Assembly (NCBI GenBank): GCA_023614405.1
Contig: CM042686.1
Location: 466,768,740-466,832,739 of the forward strand
Direction: 5' to 3'
From: Avena insularis
Lineage: Eukaryota > Streptophyta > Magnoliopsida > Poales > Poaceae
DNA length: 64,000 nucleotides
Every line of letters starts with the position of its first letter. Position 1 is the stretch's first letter. The position numbers and the translations under genes were made by a program. Below are positions 1 to 10,959 of this stretch, piece after piece. The notes under the pieces are model-generated. The model searched no databases, had not been told where the DNA came from, and worked only from the letters and a program-made list of their open reading frames with translations.

Positions 1-600
1 AATTCCTGCGTTTTTTCGACGATGCAACCAAACAACTTGCGTTACTGGTTCCTGCGTTTTTATATCCTGTAAATTTTAAACATTTTATTCCTCGGTTTTT
101 ATTCTTAGGAACCAAAATGCCCTAAATGAATTGGGCCCATCTATATGAAATGTATGTACGACTTCCTCCTCCAGCTCTACGGGACGCTTCCTCGTTCTCT
201 ACTTGCTGATGGCCATTTGGGTATTTCAGAAGGCGCTTGTGTTGACAATTTTTGGCTAATTTTGGACGTGTCGTCATGTCCCGGCATGCAAAAGTAGTGT
301 TGACCAGCTGAAGCCATCCCCAATCGCGCAGAAACCTAGGCCCAGGCAGCACAGCACATGAGTCGCCACGTCACGAACCACAACAGGGTCGAGAAAACAT
401 AATATTCCACTGCAAGGACGACCCCGCTGCAGGGTAAAATCATCGCACGGCACACGCACTGCCGTGCGGGGCCCGCGCCTCACGGCCAGCCATTCTTTCA
501 AAAAGCCCCCTACGTGACGGAGCTATTCCATAAGGCCACCCGCGCTTAAAATATCTGCAGCTTCTGTTCTTTTTGTCCATGCGACCGCGAGGACTCAAAA
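1..600 (+). promoter_or_regulatory. Upstream region of the LAX2-type gene
   Basis: No gene or clear repeat is visible here. The stretch precedes the CT-rich leader of the LAX2-type gene and must hold its proximal promoter. No canonical TATA box was found. The only AT-rich candidate is the TTAAAATAT at about 546-554, in an otherwise GC-rich context, so the start of transcription is not assigned. Short open frames on the minus strand in this interval look like chance. Confidence 0.35.
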
Positions 601-605
601 GTTAA

Positions 606-626
606 AGAGAGAGAGGGTCTCTCTCT
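606..626. repeat. GA/CT inverted repeat in the leader
   Basis: A run of AGAGAGAGAG is followed after GGG by TCTCTCTCT, so the two halves can pair as a hairpin. GA/CT tracts in plant promoters and leaders are known binding sites for BASIC PENTACYSTEINE proteins; any such role here is inference. Confidence 0.6.
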
Positions 627-711
627 AGGAGTAGGACGACGCGACCTGCTCGGGCTTCTTCTCTCTCTACCCCCCTTGGAAACTATTTGATCTCCGGTGG
701 AACCAGGCCGC

Positions 712-733
<22 letters not shown>
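712..733. repeat. (CT)n microsatellite, first tract in the leader
   Basis: About eleven CT units lie some 330 bp upstream of the proposed LAX2 start codon. CT-rich leaders are common in plant 5' UTRs. The tract probably lies in transcribed leader, but no transcription start is visible. Confidence 0.8.
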
Positions 734-744
<11 letters not shown>

Positions 745-822
745 CGTCCCTCTTTCTTTGGGCTGCCTCCGTGCCATGCTGCTACTGCTCCTCCTCTAGC
801 TGCTTCTCCTCGCGTGCCTACC

Positions 823-828
<6 letters not shown>

Positions 829-856
<28 letters not shown>
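829..856. repeat. (CT)n microsatellite, second tract in the leader
   Basis: This is a second, longer CT run, about 14 units and about 205 bp before the start codon. With the first tract it makes the leader strongly polypyrimidine. Its length is likely to vary between individuals. Confidence 0.8.
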
Positions 857-860
<4 letters not shown>

Positions 861-1035
861 ATCTTCCTCCTCCCATCTCCTGTGGCCTAGCTAGCTACGT
901 GGCTCGCACGCGCCGACGTCGTCTGTGCCGGCGCGCGCGTGAACGCGTCTCGGCCTCTCCGGCGTCCTAGCGAGCGGAGGGACAAGGATTGTCTAGGAGG
1001 GGGTGGCGCTGGGCCGGGCCGGGCCGGCCAGGTGG

Positions 1036-1044
1036 ATGGCATGA
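1036..1044 (+). promoter_or_regulatory. Two upstream start codons before LAX2
   Basis: ATGGCATGA at 1036-1044 is a minimal upstream ORF of start, one codon and stop. A second upstream ATG at 1041 opens a 35-codon frame that runs to 1148 and overlaps the main start at 1061 in another frame. Both could lower translation from the main ATG. The reads are direct; the regulatory effect is inference. Confidence 0.45.
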
Positions 1045-1060
1045 ACTGGCGGCCGCCCGG

Positions 1061-1794
1061 ATGGTCCCGGCTCGGAACCTGCAGCTCCTCCGCGACGCGC
1101 ATGCCACGCACTTCGCCCGCGACGTCGCCGCAGGCGTCGACGTTGTGACGGCGCAGCCGCCGCCTACCCACCACATGGCCCAGGAGCCCATTAACCAGGA
1201 CCCATCAAAGCCGCCGCCGCCGCAGGAGAGGCAGGAAGTACGCCAGGACGAGCACCGCGAGGAGGCCCTAGTCGCCTTGCCGCCGCCGCCGCCGCAGCAG
1301 CAGCAGCAGCTCCACCCCGCCGCCGGCACAAGCGGCAGTAGCAGTGGCGGTAGCAGCAGCAACGGCGGCGGCGGCGGGGCGGGGGACTGGCTACGCCTCG
1401 GCCTCGGCCCGGCCTCCCCACCAGGGCCCAGTGGCGCTGCTCCCGAGATCGACATCTTCACGGCGGACGCTGCGGGGACGTCTCGGCCGCGGCAGGAGAT
1501 GCTCCCGGGCATGGGGACGCCGCCCGGGATCTTCCTTCGCACCGCCATGCCCGGCATTCCGCAGGCGTCGATACACATGCCCGTGCCGCGAGCCGGCCCG
1601 CCCTGGCTACCGCCGTGGAACCCCGCGGGGCAACAGCCGCCCCTCCTTCTCCCGTTCGCGCACCGCGGCTTCTACCCGCCCGGATCGCCGGCCGCAGGCT
1701 CCTCTGGCGTTGACACGATCAGGGTCGTGCTACCTCCGCCGGTGGCCACCGCAGCAGCCGGCGTTTGGTTCTTCCTCCAGGCCGCGCCCCACCA
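1061..1794 (+). CDS. LAX2: LAX2 exon 1
   Basis: This exon carries 244 codons plus two bases of the next. It is very GC-rich, with CCG, CAG and GGC runs encoding polyproline, polyglutamine and Ser-Gly stretches. The donor is CCA|GTGAGT. The dense GC content creates long open frames on the other strand, which are shadows. Confidence 0.85.
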
Positions 1795-3445
1795 GTGAGT
1801 GCTACCCCTACTCTCGACGGACTGCACTAGCTAGCTTCATGGAAACATGCAAGCATTTCATGCGTTCATTGCTACTACTTGGCCTCTCTTCCTAAATCTC
1901 TGCCTCACTGCATGCCAGTTGATTATCCCTACTACATGGATGATAAATTCCTGCAAAATGTAGCTGCATGTTCTTCCATTCTTGTCGGTTTGGTAGAAAT
2001 ATACTTACTGGTGTTTATTTGACTTTCTTTCTTGTCCTATTTTGATCGTGCAGAGTGAGGGAGCCGTTCTTGCCTCAGATTCCGAGAAGCTACTTGAGGA
2101 TCAGGTAGTATTCTACTTCCTTCGCTCCCTTTCTACCGATCTACATTTGTTGCTTCAGTTAGCTATATTTCCCATCCTGCATTTGCATTCTTTAATTATG
2201 CGCCTCTAAATCTATCAGTTGAGATGTATCTATCTAAAAAAAAACTTCAGGCATACGGTCATTAATATTTGTTACTGGAAAAAAAATGAGAATTGAACAA
2301 TTTTTCCTTCTATTTTTGATGTTTTTCAGAGATGCGAGGGTGACAGTTAGACTGTTGATCAAGTACCTGGTTAACAAGCTTGGACTGCAAGATGAATCAG
2401 AGGTATTTTTATGTCGAAAACACAACTTGAATTAATATCCGTTCTTGAAGCATTTGCATTTTATTCTTTCCCCCCTCTCCGGTCTTTTGTGTCATGGTGG
2501 ACTATTTTTTTTTTGTCCCAAGATGCATGTTTCCTCCTCTTGCTTTTTTCCAACATCGGCCATGAAAGGAACATTGGAGCTAGAAAAGGGACTAGTTGTA
2601 CCATACAGACGCAGGGTCTAGATTAAAAACATTATACATATGCCTACACTCCTGCTAATGCATACAAAATATTAATTAAGCATGGCATGGCATTAAGGGT
2701 GTGGGCTTGTTCCTATTGTAGGTGAGGGGTGTGTGTCTTGGGTGGCACATCATCCCTCACCACTTGACAAGAACGTACATACTCTCCTCCGTCGTCCATC
2801 CTAGAGAGAGAGAGAGAGAGAAAATAAAGAGAAGTAGTGAGAGGTTCTTATTAGACGTTCTGTTATCACTTTATTATCACTGGCTAGTGATGGAGCTTTA
2901 CTTGTTTCTTCTTCTTGCTCTCGATCTGTGGGTGCATGCAAACACGGAAGCTACATAGAGCGAGTATACATATTGTTATTGTAGCTTTGGTAGCTATAGC
3001 TAGATAGGTAGAGCCGTCACAAGCCTTTCTGTTCTTTCTTTTCCTATGCAACATAGGGGTCAGCAAATGGCCAAGGAGCTCATCATTGCCCAAGCCCTTT
3101 CTCTCCGGTCCAATGCCTCAAATGGAGGCATGGAAGGGCTAGCTAGCATGCATGCACCAGAGGCTTGCAGGGCTATGCTCATGTGTAGGACACATGAGTA
3201 GGCATATATGTGTAGTGTGTGGGGCTGTGTTTGTGTAAAGCTAGTAGTATAGCATTGTGAGATACTCCAATGCCCTAGAAAAAAAGAGGGCGCTCCTTCA
3301 CCTACCATGCATCACTGAAAGCTATGCATCATCCTCACCATATGGATGGAAGCATCAAGTAGAGCTTTCGAGTGTTTGTGGTTTGTGTTTGTGCATGAGA
3401 GAGAGAGAGTATGTGCGTGCGAGGGGGAGAGAGAAAGAGAGAGAG

Positions 3446-3477
<32 letters not shown>

Positions 3478-6400
3478 AAGAACAACAGAACATAGCACAC
3501 CCACACCATTTCTTGCTCCATCACGTACAGCGGTACAGGAATGGATCCTTTTCATCATGACTTGGAGATCTTGCTTCCTTTTGCACTTGATAGGCCTAGC
3601 TACCAAGCCTGCATATGTTTTCAGTAACCGAAATGATAAAGTAGTAGGCTTCTTTTTGTTCAGGAGTACGCGCATATATACAAAATCCATAATCATATCT
3701 ATACATTTATATATGCATATATGTATCGATTTACTAGCTAATACTAGTAGCTAGCTACTTTGCCTCTCTGTTGCTTTGATCAATCTCATGCAAAATGGCA
3801 TGCACTGCATGCACGCCATGCAGGAATCTTGCTTCTTGCAAATATATACAAAAAGAAATACTACTAGTAGTACTACATCAGTGCTAATATATCTAGGTAA
3901 TCGATCTGCGTGTAAGCGCCGTACACAATGATGAAAGGAAGGCGAACTTTTAAGGTGGGTAGTATAGTAATATATATATATACTATATGTGTGCAGCAAC
4001 ATTTTTAAGTTCTGTGTACGTACGGTACAGCGTCGGTGGTGCGTGCACCCTTTTTCTTTTTACGCTAGAAATACGGTGCAGTTAAGCATGCATCAGGATC
4101 CTACTTTTGTTTTGACCTCCCATAGATCTAGCTAGGCATTTATCATGTACAGTTTTATATATTTCTGGGAATTGACCTGCTAACCACATCGAGCCTGAAG
4201 CTATAGCGTCCCTCCCATCTGAGTGCCAAATATATTTGTTCATGTGTGACAAATGCATACGTACAAGGTCAAATTATATATATGCTTACCCGCAAAAAAT
4301 AATGTACTCCACCAAGTCTCCACCATGCATCCCGAAATCAGCAATGAAGTTAAATTTAGGACTAAGAATAATATATACTAGTTCCCAAATTTCAGTAAAT
4401 CTCGCTGTAAGTAGTAGTACAAGAATAAAAATAAATCAATTCTCAAAGAATCAATCAGCTATCCATATATCATAAGCTAACTTTGAATTTGTTGAGTTTG
4501 GATCATGTGATCAACTATGTATAGTTAAGCAATACTTTTTACACCATAAGCTTCAAAATCTAGTTTCTTATATTATTTTTAAACGGCCATAGTAGGTATA
4601 CGCTGAAACTAATAATTAGGATACTGGTGGGACTAAAGGGAGGACATTAGCTCTTGTCTTCCTTTCTGGTAGTTGTGCTAATTAATGAAATTACATTTTG
4701 CTGTTCTTTTGCCTTAAGTCTGATCAATTCAGAGTTTGGCCTGATAAAAAATATGGTATGTTTATGCATGCCTCATGTTACACGTGCTTTGGATCTAACA
4801 CACACTATATATCTATTATATGTTCCAGTTAAACTGGCATTTTGGTACGCGTTCTATAATGTTAGTGATTTCGATTGGCTCGTGTAGTCTATATGTTATA
4901 TTTTGTAAAAAACACATACATCATAATTACTACTTGCCTCTAATAAAATTCATGAATTTTGCGCCTAGAATGCTTAAGAACCAAATTAGGTCCAAATTCA
5001 ACTAATTAAGCTCATCACAACATTCATGAGTGATATTCGATCACTGAAAATTGATGTCTAACTATCAACATGGTTTCTATCAATCAGCATGCATGCACGA
5101 TGTACTGGAATGGTTGCTCATTGTAATATGTAAGTCGATGTAGCAGATGTTTATTGCGTCAATTCCTATTTATAATTGTCATTTGTCTCCCTATTGGAGC
5201 TAGCATAACCGACGCCATGCATAATAATTTATTCTTATTTTTTCATTTGTGAAGATGCCATTTAAGGAAAATTCCAAGGTCAACTTTGTGTCTACCAATC
5301 AATTCTATACAATATAAACTTTAATAAGCTCCATGACTAGGGAGTAGCGATGCGTGTTTGATTAAGGAGGTTCTTCGCTAGAAAAAGATGGTGATTGTTT
5401 TACTAGGTTCAGACGTGTGCCATTCTTCAGCAGTGAAAGTTCCTCGTGACTAGGGAGTAGCGATGCGTGTTTGATTTAACAATTTCCGTGGAATATGGAA
5501 CGTGGCCACGCTATGATTAGGATAATATGCCGTATTAATCAGAGCTTAGTGGCAGCTCTTAGCTAACCAAAATATTCCATCTGTTCATAAATGGCTTAAT
5601 ATACTACACATCATGCATGCACCAAACCAAACGGCTCTACCACTTTATATAAACATATCAATTGTACTTATTGTTTGTCTTTTAGTGGTTTGGTGCTCTT
5701 TTCTTCAATGCTATCTTAGTCGTTCACTTCAAAATTTTAAAACGAATGCATAGAGAGAGAGAGATCCATCGAGAATAGATCCAATGCATCTAGTGTACAT
5801 GTCTCATGTAGACTATAGTGGTAATATTAGACCTAGTTGTAATATAATCATGTTACTATATATCCCTGAACAGATATATTCAATATAACCTCCATGCATG
5901 TTTATGAAGCTAGAACATCCATGAGTGAAGCAAATTCATTTCTTTATGCTCAATGGCATGCATTTGTTGCCGTCATGCTATCGTTGAGCTTACCTCACTT
6001 AATTATAACTGTGCACCCCATGGAAGCCAAACTGCAAATTCCCATCAGAGACAAAGCCTAAGAGGAAGGTAAGATAGCTTAGATATATAGCTTTGGTTTT
6101 GTGGTTAGATGACAAATCGAAGAAGCTTAAGTGGGTGCACTTTGTGGTGGAATAATACTTTTTCACATACGTGCATGCATGTGGCCCCACCTTGCTAGCC
6201 AATCAAAGAGACCACCACATCAGTAGTTATATGCCCATATGATTGGTTTTCAGAAAGAAAAGAAAATGTGCATGGGAGTGGGTCCATGAGAAAAATGCGT
6301 GTACAGTAGAGACTAGAGAGAGAATAATGCCAAGTTGGTGAAGGGTGAGGCATCTATCTCGATGAAAGGGAAGCGGGAGGAAGGAAGGAATGGACGGATG

Positions 6401-9400
6401 GACAAAAGCCAAAAGTACCACTAACTGCTGGTACTAGTGTAGTACAAACTCCTCTCGTGCATGCATTCCTTGGATCGGACGTGTCGTCCGTAGTTCGTGG
6501 CGTGCTAGTAGCTACGGGTTAAAAGGGAAGCATTGTTGCACTTTAGAGACCCTTGAGACAAGGAGCGGTGGAGAATTGTACCTTTAATCAGTCTCCAGTA
6601 ATTTCTGATTAAATACCCTCTCTTCTCTCCGTGCAACGACACAATTTATGTACAACCTCAACCACCAATTTCTATTGTAATGTACTCCCTATGTTTTCTG
6701 ATGTCAATATTTAGGAAAAAAGAAGTACTCCCTCTGAATCCAAATTAGTTAAATCAAATTTATCAAGATACGGATATATCTGATATTAAATCACGTCTAG
6801 ATACAGTCGAATCTTCTAAGTCAACTAATTTGGGTCAGAGGGAGTAGTAACAATCTTGGTAGTTAAATTTACCGCCGTAGATCAGGTGGTTTCGTGAGAA
6901 ACTTACACATGTTTTCTCCAGTAGTATTCGGTCTAAATATGGATCGGGGGACCATGTGCATATATGCTAAGCCCCCCTTTTTTTGTTCCAAAGAGAGTGA
7001 TTAGCGAACTAGCTAGAGAGGCGCAAGTTGCCTAGTATTTGAATTGATTTTATGGGTGATTTACAAAGGAAGAAAGCACTTCAACTGGTGCACCAACCAA
7101 TTGTCACTGGGAATTAAGAGGGGTTTTAGCAGAGAAGCATATACCGACATTAACAACAAAATCTAATATAGTTTAAGCACACCTGAATCACTACGCTGTG
7201 CAGCATTAATTGCATGCACGTACGCACGCCTCGTCCCTCCAACTATTAGCAGCTAAATGGGAGGTGTACTTAACGAGTAATCAAGTACGACCCCCATGAT
7301 GGATGGTGTGATTATATTAGGGGCGCAACCGCAGGCTGGAGCGTTAGTTGGAGGGTACTTGTTTGTGGCCATGCTAGGAAATATTCCCCTAGCTAGTAGC
7401 TACAGAGGGCAAAGGGTTTATGCATGCATGCATCATGCTCATGCATGCAGCCAAGCCTAACAAAACGTGTAAACTCTCTCACTCAATGACCTCGTATATG
7501 TATATGTACAAGCCATTCGTCGGTTGGGACATAGCACATCAATCAAAATCCATCAATTTGCTTGCAATATTCGTCCGTAGTCCGAAAATACTTGACATGA
7601 TTTTAGTTTAAATTTGAACTAAAATCATGTTAAGTTTTTTGTCGTTTTATGTTTCATAATTATTATATGGCAGCTAAGTACTTTTCTATGTTTATTATGT
7701 GCATATAAATGAAATTATACTAAGTACATCCCTAACTAGTGCTCGTGATTAGACTAGTACTACTATAGCAGAGTAGTAGTCGTAGTAGCTCGTGGGTCAC
7801 ATTTGATGTAGCTAGGCGTGGTTCTTTGGGGGCAAAGCTAGGGACGTTGGACGTTTGGCCGGCCGGGCGCACAAACATATACGCACATCACGGTCATAGG
7901 CCACATGATGGCAAGCCAAATAAGTGTAGCTATACATGTAAAGGAGAAGATTTTTTATATAGTATGCAAAACATAATAAACTCCTGTGGGAAACTACACC
8001 AAACCAATGGAATCAAATTGGAGGATACATGTATATTTTAATTACGACTACATTGGTTTCGTGCACGATTGCTGTAGGGACTAGCAATATATCGATGTAG
8101 TGCATGCATGATCATGCACATAATTGACACGACATGACAGTTGTTATGTACTGGATACAACAGTGTATCATGGCCTTAAGGTTTGCAATAATTATACTGA
8201 TCCATGGTCTTTGAATAATTCTGCATACTGACGAAGTGTTGGGCACGTCTAATGGTGTCATATAAGCACGATGGATGCGATTAGAGATTCGCAGAGTGGT
8301 TTCTAACTTGCTAGTTGATATATAGTATAGGGTGTTCTTTCCTTTTTGTTTTCTTGTTAGTGTGGTACATGATTAGGTTCTTATATAGAACCCTTTTGTC
8401 TTGCTTGGCGGTGTTTGATTGGTAGAGGGTTGCATTCTATGTAGAAAAATGCACGCCTGCATGATATTATTAGACCTAGCACACTACGACCTAATATTAT
8501 TTTGCTTCTTGTCCTATAGCTGGTTTAGACTAGCTGGCAGGTTTTAATGGGTAGGAATATCAAATGGACTTTTGGCTAAATTTGTTCATATCTTTATATA
8601 TAATTTTATGGTGGATAATATTTTTTTCAGTTAGAAAACAAGAGTAGGAGTTTCGAGAAAATCGTTACATAAGAGGCTCAATTTCTCCTACTATCTCAAT
8701 ATTCATCCTGCAAATGACAAGCCCTCATAAGATTGCTATACAATTTCTCAACATGATATGTATTTCGCTTATTTTTTGTTTGAAACTATGGATCTCTTTC
8801 GGCTGTGTGCATCCTAGCAATGCAGAGGCCGGGTGTAATGCTTAAACCTTTTAAGTAATAAAGCGCCCTTTATCAAAAAAAATGACAAGCCCTCATAAGA
8901 TTGCTACGGTAAGATTCTGCCGAAGAATTTGTTAAGTACCTTTTCTGGTGGCTTACACTTCTTCGGATGATCATTTCTGCTGTATGCCCAAACTTATTTC
9001 TCAAACGTATCTATGAAGTTCATTTTAGACTGAACATTGCCATCTGAACACAATATGTACTGAACTCTGCTCGGTAGGTTACAACTGCATTTATGAATTA
9101 CTGCATTCTGAAAAAACGAGATTTATAAGAATCTGTATCATAGTGGAAGTGTGGATCAAGATTCTATCCCTTTACATTTTTTTTATGAACTGAAATTTTA
9201 CATGATTTAGCTTGAGTTAGGATTACGACTGTGTTAGACTCCTTTCCCCCCATGAGCATGATAACCACTAGCATGGAATTTAGTTCATTTTTAAGCAAGT
9301 TAATTAGATGCTTTGATACACTCATGTATCTTGACCAATGAAGTTAACCCTCTTGGTGAGGTCGTGGATGCGTATAGATTTGCGTAGAGGTAGGTATGCC

Positions 9401-10959
9401 ATCTATTTCTAATATATGTTTTCAGTATTAGATCATACAGTGGACCACTGATGTATTGAGTCTAGGTGACATGTATGGATACTGTACCATGTTATGATGT
9501 TAGATGTTATTGATGAACTGAACTTACAAATCTTACTCAGCTAGATCAAGCACCTATATATTGGCACTCATAGTGTGCCATGCCAGATTATCACTTTCAC
9601 CTGAGCTGGTGTCTGGATTGTCATGGGGGTGGAGAGTGGAGGGGAATTGCTGGGGAGATCGCAGGGTTAGGCTTGATCAGCCCTGTAAGCCTGTAAGCAT
9701 GTGACCACAAATGAGCCTCATTCATAATTCATGCATCTGCTCTAGGTACTGTCCTACGTACTGCCATAAACCAGCCATATCCTTGGGACCAATCATCGGC
9801 TCGATTCGCGATTATTAATTAGTATGAATCACATGGGTCCGTTTTGGGCTCTGTACCATAATCTGCTGTCATTGTCAACAATGTCGGTGGCGCGATATCA
9901 TCTAAAAATCATAATCAGGCGTAGGGCCGGGCGTCCCTGTCATGCCATGGAAATGGCATGTTTGGTGGAGGAGCACGGTCAGAGAAGCTAGAGCACTTGC
10001 ACGCTCATGCTGGGCAGCAGTTTGCGGAAGGAAGATGAACCATTCAATCAATCAGCATCCAGTGTAGATTAGGCGCGGTAAGTGTTTAAGTTTTTGTCTT
10101 AACTTAGACGAGCACTTGTACCAGCCATTGACTTGAGCCTGAGCTGATGATTAGTTAAAGAAAGCGTAGATTCATGGAGAGGACGGGTAATAAATTTATG
10201 TAGGCAAGAGCTGTAGTAGTTTGGCATCTGAGATCCAAGCATGCACGTTTAGTATAGTTTAGCTTCTTGGTTTGTTGGGCTGGGCTTCTCACATGTGGCC
10301 GTGGGGGAGAAGGTAATGAAATGCCATCATCACAAACTAACAGGGGGAATCAGACATCAGCATCAGGCATGCATCACTTGGACCTGCCTGCTCTTTTCTG
10401 TACTGTACTTTTATAGAGCATCAGCCATGGAATTGCAATGTAGTATGTTTATGTGGCTGCACAAAGGAGAAACTCCCCATCACATCACTATGTTTCTCTC
10501 GCCAGAAGCAATGCAACGCAATGCTTCCGGTCCATCCTCTCACCTCACTGTAATTGATGCCTTACCTTAAAGAAAGTACTAACAGTAATTGATGCCCTAC
10601 TAAACTATTTTGCTTGGCTTGTAATCCACTTGTGTCTTGTTCCTTAGTAATTTGGTCACGGTTCACTAGCATCGGTGCATCAGTGTGGAGTCATGTGCAC
10701 ATCATCGTTTTGCTTGCTCTCTCAAGAAGCTTAGGCGTTGGCTGACAAACACTGGAACTGAACTGAAGAAAATGTGTGTGTGTGTGTGTGTTTGCAGGTG
10801 GAGATTACATGCCGAGGGCGACTGCTCCTCCCGTTGATGACCCTGCAGCATGTCCGCGACAGTATCTGGTGCCTGAGGGACGCCGTGTCGCCGTCGGTCG
10901 CACCGGACATGTCAACCGCTAACCACATTATGGTTTTGCAGTATGGCAGAAGACCCTAG
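1061..10959 (+). CDS. LAX2: LAX PANICLE 2 / BARREN STALK 2-type nuclear protein, four exons
   Basis: The coding exons are 1061-1794, 2054-2104, 2330-2402 and 10798-10959. All introns are GT-AG, and the joined frame encodes about 339 residues with no stop. The start is the ATG at 1061 (MVPARNLQLL); the open frame extends upstream only through a TTG. Residues 31-240 are low-complexity, rich in Pro, Gln, Ser and Gly, with LRLGL at 111-115, an EAR-type LxLxL repression motif. Residues 255-339 form a conserved block (SYLRIRDARVTVRLLIKYL, then VEITCRG, TLQHVRDSIW and HIMVLQYGRRP at the very end) resembling a RAWUL ubiquitin-like fold. In rice and maize LAX2/BA2 is a nuclear protein needed for axillary meristem and panicle branch formation and works with LAX1/BA1. 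A LAX2-like paralogue is possible; the family call is firmer than the exact orthology. Confidence 0.85.
2054..2402 (+). CDS. LAX2: LAX2 exons 2 and 3
   Basis: Exon 2 (2054-2104, 51 nt) follows TGATCGTGCAG and ends at ATCAG|GTAGTA. Exon 3 (2330-2402, 73 nt) follows a T-rich tract ending TTTTTCAG and ends at TCAGAG|GTATTT. Together they encode residues 245-286, the first half of the ubiquitin-like domain. The phases agree with exon 1 (phase 2 then phase 2) and leave exon 4 in phase 0. The short introns are 259 and 225 nt. Confidence 0.85.
3397..3476. repeat. GA then (TG)15 microsatellite
   Basis: GA-rich runs at 3397-3446 pass directly into 15 TG units at 3447-3476, inside LAX2 intron 3. This is a likely polymorphic marker. 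Confidence 0.85.
5334..5476. repeat. 30-bp direct repeat, 83 bp apart
   Basis: The 30 bases at 5334-5363 (starting TGACTAGGGAGTAGCG) recur exactly at 5447-5476. The 83 bp between them have no visible terminal repeats or poly-A. This could be a local duplication or a target duplication that is too long for most DNA transposons. Confidence 0.8.
6728..6844. mobile_element. Stowaway-type MITE
   Basis: The element is 117 bp and flanked by TA on both sides (6726-6727 and 6845-6846). Its termini are inverted: CTCCCTCTGAATCCAAATTA at the left and the complement of CTCCCTCTGACCCAAATTA at the right. TA target duplications and CTCCCTC ends define the Tc1/mariner-related Stowaway family. A second truncated relic with a TACTCCCTATG end lies just upstream at about 6684-6722. 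Confidence 0.9.
7590..7635. repeat. Palindrome, probable MITE core
   Basis: Arms of 19 bp (ACTTGACATGATTTTAGTT and its near complement, one mismatch) surround an 8-base centre. The sequence just outside (GTCCGAAAATACTTG) resembles the interior of Stowaway elements that have lost their ends. Confidence 0.5.
8712..8906 (+). mobile_element. 5'-truncated LINE tail with perfect 27-bp target duplication
   Basis: A 141-bp insert (8739-8879) ends in AATAAAGCGCCCTTTATC followed by a short poly-A. It is flanked by identical 27-bp copies starting AAATGACAAGCCCTC at 8712-8738 and 8880-8906. The 3' end (GGCTGTGTGCATCC, then GCAGAGGCCGGGTGTAA) is the typical tail of grass LINEs. Severe 5' truncation, poly-A and a long target duplication are the marks of target-primed reverse transcription. 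The perfect duplication suggests a fairly recent insertion. Confidence 0.88.
10773..10790 (+). repeat. (TG)9 abutting the intron 3 acceptor
   Basis: Nine TG units end six bases before the AG of the exon 4 acceptor and occupy the place of the usual polypyrimidine tract. UG-rich stretches can support plant splicing, but length changes here could alter acceptor strength; that effect is inference. Confidence 0.8.
10798..10959 (+). CDS. LAX2: LAX2 exon 4 (terminal)
   Basis: This exon has 53 codons plus TAG at 10957-10959 and encodes the second half of the ubiquitin-like domain, from VEITCRGRLLLP to MVLQYGRRP. It lies 8.4 kb from exon 3 but joins it in frame (LQDESE|VEITC), and the fused block matches the conserved LAX2-family C-terminus. 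The acceptor is TTTGCAG|GTG, directly preceded by a TG repeat. Confidence 0.85.
   Translation: MEITCRGRLLLPLMTLQHVRDSIWCLRDAVSPSVAPDMSTANHIMVLQYGRRP

Larger units (their letters stand above)
2403..10797 (+). other. LAX2 intron 3, 8.4 kb
   Basis: This is a long intron, mostly unique AT-rich DNA rich in GCATGC and CATGCATG words. I see no second gene inside it. Inserted elements are listed separately: GA/TG microsatellites, a 30-bp direct repeat, a Stowaway MITE, a MITE-like palindrome and a short LINE tail. It lacks the large retrotransposons that crowd the rest of the window. Regulatory content is possible but not demonstrable by eye. Confidence 0.8.

Noticed and set aside
687..890. Open frame of Ser-Leu repeats on the plus strand
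   Set aside because: It is a translation of the (CT)n tracts in the leader.
989..1060. In-frame extension of LAX2 exon 1 upstream to a TTG at 989
   Set aside because: There is no ATG in that stretch, and the peptide is not like the family N-terminus. The ATG at 1061 is the first in-frame one.
967..1578. 203-residue open frame on the minus strand
   Set aside because: It is the GC-rich shadow of LAX2 exon 1, low in complexity, with no splice or family support.
3354..3696. Minus-strand ORF with His-Thr repeats
   Set aside because: It is a read-through of the TG/GA microsatellites.
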